This document shows positions 5,390 through 9,453 of a stretch of 9,453 nucleotides of DNA, piece by piece. The translations under genes and the position numbers were made by a program. Origin of the DNA: an uncultured Oscillibacter sp. (lineage in GTDB: Bacteria > Bacillota > Clostridia > Oscillospirales > Oscillospiraceae); NCBI GenBank assembly GCA_946530565.1, contig CAMNAE010000045.1, positions 1 through 9,453 on the forward strand, in the 5' to 3' direction. How positions within the stretch are numbered: the stretch's first letter is position 1; every line of letters begins with the position of its first letter. The notes beneath the pieces are model-generated. The model was not told the origin of the DNA and searched no databases. It saw only the letters and a program-made list of their open reading frames with translations.

Positions 5390-6946
5390 TCAGTCGCTGG
5401 CAAGGCCCATGAGCTCGTCGCGGAAGATGCGCGCGTCCATGAGCTTGAGGTCCTCCGCGATCTTCGGAGTGAACTCCATCTGATCGAGGACCTGGGTCTG
5501 AAGGTCGATGCCCGGCGCGATCTCGATGAGCGTCACGCCCTCGGGCCGGAGCTCGAAGACCGCGCGCTCGGTCACGTACAGCACGGGCTGATGGACCTTA
5601 TTCGCGTAATCGCCCGAGAAGGTGATGTGCTCGACCTGGTTGACGAACTTCTTCTTCGCGCCCTCCTGAACGATCACGAGCTTGCCGTCGCGGCACTCGG
5701 TCTTGAGACCCTTGGCCGTGAAGGTGCCGCAGTAGACGACCTTCTTGGCGTTCTGGGTGATGTCGATGAAGCCGCCGGCGCCCGCGAGGCGCGTGCCGAA
5801 CTTCGAGACGTTCAGGTCTCCGTTCGGGGCGGTCTCGGCAAGGCCGAGGAAGGCGACATCGAGGCCGCCGCCCTGATAGAAGTCGAACTGCACGTTGTGG
5901 TCGAGGATCGCCATGGAGTTGGCCGCGCCGCCGAACTGCGTGCCGCCGTAGGGGACGCCCGCGATGCTTCCGGCCTCGACGGTCAGGGTCATCTTGTTGG
6001 AGATGCCCTCTTCAGCCGCGACGTTCGCGATCTTCTCGGGCGCGCCGGTGCCGAGGTTCACGATGGCGTCCTGGGGGAGCTCCATCGCGGCGCGGCGGGC
6101 GAGGATCTTCTTCGCGTCCAGCGGGATCGGCGGGATGTCGTTGACGGGGATGCGGAACTCGCCGGAGAGCGCGCCGTCATAGGGCATGCCGAGGCACTGG
6201 TTGTTGTCTTCGGGCGAGCCGACGACGATCGCGTCGACATAGATGCCGGGGATCTTCACGAGCCGCGGGTCGAGCGTGCCGCCCTGGACGATCTTTTCGA
6301 CCTGGACGACGACGATGCCGCCGGAGTTCTTGGTGGCCTGGCACTGGGCGGTGACGTCCAGAGGCCCGATCTCACGGTGGACCGTGCAGTTGCCGTATTC
6401 GTCAGCATAGGAGCCGCGAATGAAGCAGACGTCGATTGGGATGGGCTTATAGAGAAGCCGCTCCTCGCCGTGGATCGTGATGAGCTCGACGAGATCCTCC
6501 TTCGTGACCTCATTGAGCTTGCCGCCGCCGTTGCGCGGGTCGACGAAGGTGTTGAGGCCGACGTGGGTGATCGTGCCGATGTTGTGCGCCGCGATGTCGC
6601 GGTACATGTGGGTGATGACGCCCTGCGGGAGGTTGTAGGCCTCGAGCTTGTTGGCGAGCGCCAGCTCACCGAGCTTTGCCGCGCGGTCCCAGTGCCCGCC
6701 GACGACGCGGCGGCACATGCCCTCGTGGCCGAAGTGATCGCCGCCGGTCCCGTCGCGGTGGCCCTGCCCCGCCGCGAAGAAGAGCGTCAGATCACGAGGA
6801 TGTCCGGTTTCGACGAAGCGCTGCTCGAGAGCCTTGGTAAGGGCCTCGGGGCAGGCGCAGGAGACGAAGCCTCCGGTGGTGACGGTGTCGCCGTCCTTGA
6901 CCAGAAGCGCAGCCTCCTCAGCGGAAATAACAGCTACTTTTTTCAT
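5390..6946 (-). CDS. pct: Propionate/acetate CoA-transferase (Pct/YdiF type, class I)
   Basis: This is a 518-residue single-chain fusion of the alpha-like and beta-like halves of family I CoA-transferases, about the size of Clostridium propionicum Pct (524). The enzyme moves CoA between acyl-CoA (acetyl-CoA or propionyl-CoA) and a short-chain carboxylate through a glutamyl-CoA thioester. The catalytic glutamate is visible as Glu324 in TVEAGSIAGVP, the same number as in C. propionicum Pct. Other family landmarks are GGFVSCACPEAL (25-36), FFAAGQGHRDG (56-66) and the start of the second half, IVNLGTGAPEKIANVA (295-310). The ATG at 6946 has AAGGGGG a few bases upstream. It has a likely sigma-A promoter about 250 bp upstream and a long leader. 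Next to a crotonase and a TRAP importer it probably activates an imported acid. YdiF-type enzymes accept acetate, propionate, butyrate, lactate and others, so the substrate is open. Confidence 0.93.
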   Translation of the reverse strand: MKKVAVISAEEAALLVKDGDTVTTGGFVSCACPEALTKALEQRFVETGHPRDLTLFFAAGQGHRDGTGGDHFGHEGMCRRVVGGHWDRAAKLGELALANKLEAYNLPQGVITHMYRDIAAHNIGTITHVGLNTFVDPRNGGGKLNEVTKEDLVELITIHGEERLLYKPIPIDVCFIRGSYADEYGNCTVHREIGPLDVTAQCQATKNSGGIVVVQVEKIVQGGTLDPRLVKIPGIYVDAIVVGSPEDNNQCLGMPYDGALSGEFRIPVNDIPPIPLDAKKILARRAAMELPQDAIVNLGTGAPEKIANVAAEEGISNKMTLTVEAGSIAGVPYGGTQFGGAANSMAILDHNVQFDFYQGGGLDVAFLGLAETAPNGDLNVSKFGTRLAGAGGFIDITQNAKKVVYCGTFTAKGLKTECRDGKLVIVQEGAKKKFVNQVEHITFSGDYANKVHQPVLYVTERAVFELRPEGVTLIEIAPGIDLQTQVLDQMEFTPKIAEDLKLMDARIFRDELMGLASD

Positions 6947-7195
6947 CTGATTCCCCCTTGTCTTTGGATGAAAGCCTGTCGTTTATCCGACGGCCTGCCG
7001 TGAGAGCGATCTCGCACTGTCGGAAAGACACAGACTTTCGCCGGTAAAACGGGCACCGCAGCGGATATTTCTCCTGTGTGCGCGAAGAAATGAGACGGAA
7101 TACTTCTTCCGTCCTGCTGCGCTTTGCCCGGCATGCAAATGCAAACCAGACACCTTGAGAATAAATAATCCGAAAAAGCCTGATTTGCGGAAAGG

Positions 7196-7224
7196 ATTAT
7201 ACCATATTACATACTACTTGGCAA
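7196..7224 (-). promoter_or_regulatory. Sigma-A type promoter for pct
   Basis: On the minus strand TTGCCA (7224-7219), a 17-bp spacer and a perfect TATAAT (7201-7196) lie in AT-rich DNA. Transcription would start near 7189, giving a leader of about 240 nt before the pct ATG at 6946. Confidence 0.75.
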
Positions 7225-7284
7225 TCAATAATTATGAACAAACTTTTAAGCGACCTTTGGTCAAAACGCTCAAAATCAATGCGC

Positions 7285-7316
7285 AAAAAACACTAAACCA
7301 TTATTGCTGTTTAGTG
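7285..7316 (-). terminator. Orphan minus-strand terminator upstream of the pct promoter
   Basis: CACTAAAC and GTTTAGTG (7316-7309 and 7298-7291 on the minus strand) form a perfect 8-bp stem with a 10-nt loop, followed directly by TTTTTT (7290-7285). No gene ends just upstream on this strand; the crotonase gene already has its own strong terminator at 7534-7579. It may close a small untranslated transcript or act as a back-up. Confidence 0.6.
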
Positions 7317-7365
7317 GAGAAAATGTCTTTAATTATTCGCTATTGTCTAATATTGTTTGTTTATA

Positions 7366-7396
7366 CTCCTGAGATTCATGTTCTCAGGGGCTTTTT
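7366..7396 (+). terminator. Plus-strand terminator-like hairpin in the AT-rich island
   Basis: CTCCTGAGA (7366-7374) pairs with TCTCAGGGG (7382-7390; one T-G wobble) around a 7-nt loop, and CTTTTTC follows. It is oriented to end a plus-strand transcript, but no plus-strand gene or clear promoter precedes it. Its opposite orientation to the hairpin at 7285-7316 makes it a second orphan. Confidence 0.4.
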
Positions 7397-7533
7397 CGCG
7401 CAGATTGATCTTCTTTCAGTCTCTGTGACCTCCGGACGGAAGAAGTATTCCGTTTCGCGGCTTCGTGATTGTGACGAACAATGTTACAAATGTCGATTAA
7501 TCACTGCATTGAATCATTCTGTATACTAAAACA

Positions 7534-7579
7534 AAAAACCGCCGCAGCTTCCTGATCTCAGGAAGCTGCGGCGGTTTTT
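7534..7579. terminator. Strong bidirectional terminator after the crotonase gene
   Basis: A 46-nt perfect palindrome: 22-bp arms (A5-CCGCCGCAGCTTCC... with its complement ending T5) and a 2-nt centre. The stem has A and T runs at both ends, so it can work in either direction. On the minus strand it lies 18 bases past the crotonase stop and is followed by a further T and then GTTTTAG. Confidence 0.93.
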
Positions 7580-7597
7580 AAACCGTGAGCGCTTTTC

Positions 7598-8398
7598 TTA
7601 TTTGTTCTCGAAATGTTTTTCCTTGCGCTTTTCGAGGAAGGCCTTCATGCCCTCCTTCTGGTCGGCGGTCGCATAGCACAGGCCGAAGAGCTCGTTCTCG
7701 TAGGCGATGCCGTCGTCGATGTCCATCTGCATGCCGCGGTCGATGCAGGCCTTGGAGTAGCGGACCGCGATCGGTGCGTTGACGGTAAAGGACTTGGCCA
7801 TCTTGATCGCGCCGTCCATCAGAGCCTCGGGCGCGAAGACCTCGTTGACAAGGCCGATCGCCTTGGCCTCTTCGGCGCCGATGATCTTGGCGGAGTAGAT
7901 GAGCTCCTTCGCCTTGGCGATGCCGATGCGGCGGGGCAGACGCTGCGTGCCGGAGAAGCCCGGGGTGATGCCGAGGCCGACTTCCGGCTGGCCGAACTTG
8001 GCGCCGCCCTTGCCCTCGGCGTTCGGGCCGGCGGCGAGGATGATATCACAGCTCATGGCGAGCTCGCAGCCGCCGCCCAGCGCGAAGCCGTTGACCGCGG
8101 CGATCGTCGGGAAGGGCAGAAGCTCGATGCGGCGCATCATGGCGCTGCCGCGCTGGCCCCAGCGGCGGCCCTCGTCGGCGTTGAGGGGATACTGTTCGCC
8201 GATGTCGGCGCCGGCGACGAAGGAACGGCCCTCGCCGGTCAGGATCATCGCACGGATGGAATCGTCGTGCTCCATCTCGGTGATGACCTGCTCAAGCTCG
8301 CCGATGACGGCACGGTTCAGGGAGTTGAGGGCCTCCGGGCGGTTGATCGTCACGATGGCGATCTCGTCTTGCTTCTCATAGCGGACAAACTGGTACAT
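7598..8398 (-). CDS. Enoyl-CoA hydratase/crotonase family protein
   Basis: This 266-residue protein has the complete crotonase fold. The oxyanion-hole elements are FVAGADIGE (residues 60-68, Ala64) and ALGGGCE (106-112, Gly109). The two catalytic glutamates of hydratases are both present: Glu112 in GGGCELAMSCDI and Glu139 in FGQPEVGLGITPGFSGTQRLPR. This pattern is that of short-chain enoyl-CoA hydratases (crotonase, EC 4.2.1.17 or 4.2.1.150), which interconvert 3-hydroxyacyl-CoA and trans-2-enoyl-CoA in the cytosol. The ATG at 8398 has GGAGGAA eight bases upstream. It has its own promoter and a strong terminator, so it is a separate unit from pct, though codirectional. With pct and the TRAP transporter it may process the CoA ester of an imported acid. 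No thiolase, 3-hydroxyacyl-CoA dehydrogenase or butyryl-CoA dehydrogenase is in the window, so a link to butyrate synthesis is only possible. Confidence 0.92.
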   Translation of the reverse strand: MYQFVRYEKQDEIAIVTINRPEALNSLNRAVIGELEQVITEMEHDDSIRAMILTGEGRSFVAGADIGEQYPLNADEGRRWGQRGSAMMRRIELLPFPTIAAVNGFALGGGCELAMSCDIILAAGPNAEGKGGAKFGQPEVGLGITPGFSGTQRLPRRIGIAKAKELIYSAKIIGAEEAKAIGLVNEVFAPEALMDGAIKMAKSFTVNAPIAVRYSKACIDRGMQMDIDDGIAYENELFGLCYATADQKEGMKAFLEKRKEKHFENK

Positions 8399-8462
8399 GA
8401 TGACATTCCTCCAATAAAGAATCGTTGAGAGTATCTGAAATAGGTACCGCAGAGTCAGGTTT

Positions 8463-8491
8463 ATCTTAGCACATCGCGCGGGAAGTTACAA
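8463..8491 (-). promoter_or_regulatory. Sigma-A type promoter for the crotonase gene
   Basis: On the minus strand TTGTAA (8491-8486), a 17-bp spacer ending in TGC (extended -10) and TAAGAT (8468-8463). Transcription would start near 8456, about 58 nt before the ATG at 8398. Confidence 0.65.
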
Positions 8492-8493
8492 CC

Positions 8494-8585
8494 GGAAAAA
8501 GAAAAAAGATCAGGGAATAGGGAATAGAGAGTAGGGAGCAGCGCCAAGGGGCAAGGATTGGGGCTGAGGGACGAGGATCAGGGGG
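8494..8585. repeat. Purine-rich, G-tract-rich low-complexity spacer between ung and the crotonase gene
   Basis: The plus strand is almost all purine: an A-rich run (GAAAAAGAAAAAAG), then short GGGAATA / GAGAGTAGGGAG near-repeats, then clusters of three to five G separated by 3-10 bases. No hairpin terminator for ung is visible here. The G runs could form a quadruplex on the plus (ung template) strand. Confidence 0.5.
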
Positions 8586-9287
8586 TCAGGGCAGCTGCCA
8601 GTCGATCGGCTCTTCGCCCTGCGCTTCAAGGATGCGGTTCGCGCCGGAAAAGGGGCGGGAGCCTAAGAAGGCCGGCATGCCCGGGCCGGATCTGCGCGCG
8701 CCGAGCGGGCTCGGGTGCGAGGCGGCCAGGATGCGTTTGTTTTCCGGAAGCGCTCCGTCACCGGCGGCCTTGAAAAAGCTCTCAATCGCCTTTCGGCCCC
8801 AGAGCAGGTAAACGACGCTTTGCGGGAGCGTCAGTGTCGCGCGCAGGACGGCGGCAGTCAGGCGCTGCCAGCCGAGGTTTTTGTGGCTTAAGGGGCTGCC
8901 CTCTTCGACCGTGAGGATCGGGTTCAACAGCAGCACGCCGCGCTGCGCCCAGGGCGTGAGGTCGCCGCTCGCGGGCAGCGGAAGGCCGAGGTCGTCGCGG
9001 TACTCCTGATAGATATTGTTCAGCGAGCGGGGCAGCGGCGAAACCTCCGGATTCACCGAGAACGCGAGCCCGTTCGCGTGTCCGGCTGTCGGGTAGGGGT
9101 CCTGCCCGAGGATCACGCAGCGCAGCGTCTCCGGCGGCGTGAGCGAAAGCGCCCGGAATTCCTGCCCCTCCGGCGGGAAGATGTTTGCGCCCGCGGCGCG
9201 GCGCGCGGAAACATCGGCAAGCATGAGATCGGCCTTGCGCAGGATCTCCGGCGGCAGAACTTGCTTCCAACCATTTGAGCCATTCAT
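8586..9287 (-). CDS. ung: Uracil-DNA glycosylase, family 1
   Basis: This 233-residue enzyme removes uracil from DNA, from deaminated cytosine or misincorporated dUMP, and starts base excision repair. Motifs are in order: the water-activating loop GQDPYP (61-66, Asp63 catalytic), FSVNPEVSPLPRSLNNIY (uracil-binding and Pro-rich region, 76-93), LLLNPILTVEEG (119-130, with the uracil-recognising Asn), LLWG (161-164), and the Leu-intercalation loop HPSPLGARR (191-199, His191 catalytic). Length is normal (about 220-230). The segment between HPSP and the following FLGSRPFS is about six residues longer than in the Escherichia coli enzyme. The ATG at 9287 has an AGGGGG site about nine bases upstream. 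Its likely promoter lies in the loop of the upstream hairpin. It ends with a purine/pyrimidine-biased spacer rather than a clear hairpin terminator. Confidence 0.95.
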   Translation of the reverse strand: MNGSNGWKQVLPPEILRKADLMLADVSARRAAGANIFPPEGQEFRALSLTPPETLRCVILGQDPYPTAGHANGLAFSVNPEVSPLPRSLNNIYQEYRDDLGLPLPASGDLTPWAQRGVLLLNPILTVEEGSPLSHKNLGWQRLTAAVLRATLTLPQSVVYLLWGRKAIESFFKAAGDGALPENKRILAASHPSPLGARRSGPGMPAFLGSRPFSGANRILEAQGEEPIDWQLP

Positions 9288-9314
9288 ATGGATATACCCC
9301 CTGATAAAACATAA

Positions 9315-9347
9315 AACCCTCTGCGGCCATTATAGCCGCAGAGGGTT
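9315..9347 (-). terminator. Hairpin terminator of the upstream membrane-protein gene, overlapping the ung promoter
   Basis: The arms 9315-9327 and 9335-9347 form a perfect 13-bp stem (AACCCTCTGCGGC and complement) around a 7-nt loop. On the minus strand TTATGTTTTATC follows the arm, which itself ends in TT. It lies 27 bases past the stop of the gene at the right edge. The loop contains TATAAT on the minus strand. Confidence 0.8.
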
Positions 9348-9357
9348 CATTCGGCAA
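9329..9357 (-). promoter_or_regulatory. Sigma-A type promoter for ung, embedded in the terminator hairpin
   Basis: On the minus strand TTGCCG (9357-9352), a 17-bp spacer and a perfect TATAAT (9334-9329). The -10 box lies in the hairpin loop and the spacer is the first stem arm plus four flanking bases. The start would be near 9322, inside the second arm, about 35 nt before the ung ATG. Confidence 0.6.
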
Positions 9358-9374
9358 GTGTGAGAAAGCGTTTT

Positions 9375-9453
9375 TCAGCTCAGTGTCACGCCGGTGCACA
9401 CGCTGATGATGAGGATCGCGATGATCGCGGCGGGTGCGACAAAGCGGATCAGG
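9375..9453 (-). CDS. C-terminal end of a membrane protein, possibly a sodium-dependent symporter (5' part beyond window)
   Basis: The last 25 codons before TGA 9377-9375 read LIRFVAPAAIIAILIISVCTG then VTLS. This is one hydrophobic membrane segment preceded by a basic residue and ending in a short polar tail. The RFVAP-hydrophobic pattern resembles the last membrane helix of bacterial sodium:neurotransmitter symporter (SNF) family members. The fragment is too short for a firm family call. A hairpin terminator follows 27 bases later. Confidence 0.5.
   Translation of the reverse strand, partial: LIRFVAPAAIIAILIISVCTGVTLS

Larger units (their letters stand above)
7081..7467. repeat. AT-rich island bounded by a 34-nt imperfect inverted repeat
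   Basis: The outer arms are 7081-7114 and 7434-7467. The inner 23 nt of each (7092-7114 and 7434-7456) are complementary except at one base; the full 34 match at 28 positions. The unit GGACGGAAGAAGTATTCCGT is itself a dyad (ACGGAA-GAAGTA-TTCCGT). Between the arms the DNA is AT-rich: 78 G+C in the 240 bases 7141-7380, about one third, against clearly GC-rich flanks. The island carries the likely pct promoter and two terminator-like hairpins. It may be a small non-autonomous element remnant or a paired operator; no target duplication is evident next to the arms. Confidence 0.6.

Noticed and set aside
5141..7003. A 620-codon plus-strand open frame opposite pct
   Set aside because: It is the antisense shadow of a well-supported enzyme gene. 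The composition (Asp, Glu, Ala, Arg, Val, Leu, Gly and little else) is what GC-rich codon bias creates on the opposite strand.
7471..7491. TTGTGAC-N7-GTTACAA dyad resembling a Rex (NADH-sensing) operator
   Set aside because: The spacing is three bases too long for the 18-bp Rex site and one position is asymmetric. It is also not placed near a start codon, so I did not annotate it.
7155..7529. A 124-codon plus-strand open frame in the AT-rich gap
   Set aside because: It starts at TTG without a ribosome binding site, runs antisense over the pct promoter and both orphan hairpins, and its translation resembles no family I know. AT-rich non-coding DNA explains it better.
8782..9399. A 205-codon minus-strand frame overlapping ung
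   Set aside because: It is a shadow of ung in another frame; only the ung frame shows GQDPYP and HPSP motifs.

Overview
The window reads as a chromosomal segment of a GC-rich anaerobic Firmicute, probably class Clostridia. This is an inference from purine-rich AGGAGG-type ribosome binding sites, sigma-A style promoters with 17-bp spacing, strong Rho-independent terminators at most gene ends, and the gene set itself: a TRAP transporter with a lipoprotein receptor, a propionate-CoA-transferase-type enzyme and a crotonase. No rRNA, tRNA, CRISPR array, phage gene or recognisable transposase is visible. Most of it is ordinary metabolic chromosome; the unusual signals are in non-coding DNA and broken genes.

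Left end, plus strand (1-1302): the C-terminal part of an AI-2E/PerM-family membrane protein closed by a long hairpin; a complete thpR (RNA 2',3'-cyclic phosphodiesterase); then, in the same frame directly after the thpR stop, about 48 codons that look like the C-terminus of an alpha/beta hydrolase whose front is missing. From 1323 onward every gene is on the minus strand. At 1341-1607 a small secreted-protein-like reading frame is interrupted by an in-frame TGA just after its signal segment.

Centre, minus strand (1816-8398): read in the direction of transcription, a crotonase-type enoyl-CoA hydratase, a propionate/acetate CoA-transferase (Pct/YdiF type, catalytic Glu324), and a TRAP transporter operon ordered receptor (DctP), small membrane subunit (DctQ), large membrane subunit (DctM). 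Together they suggest uptake of a small carboxylic acid, CoA transfer onto it, and hydration or dehydration of the CoA ester. The substrate is not determined; a short-chain hydroxy, oxo or unsaturated monocarboxylate is the natural guess. Two long non-coding gaps separate the units: 5023-5389, with two dyads upstream of dctP, and 6947-7597, which holds an AT-rich island bounded by a roughly 34-nt imperfect inverted repeat and contains the likely pct promoter.

Right end, minus strand (8586-9453): ung (uracil-DNA glycosylase, family 1), and upstream of it the last 25 codons of a membrane protein, possibly a sodium-dependent symporter. Between them one 13-bp hairpin appears to be the terminator of the upstream gene and also to carry the -10 box of the ung promoter in its loop.
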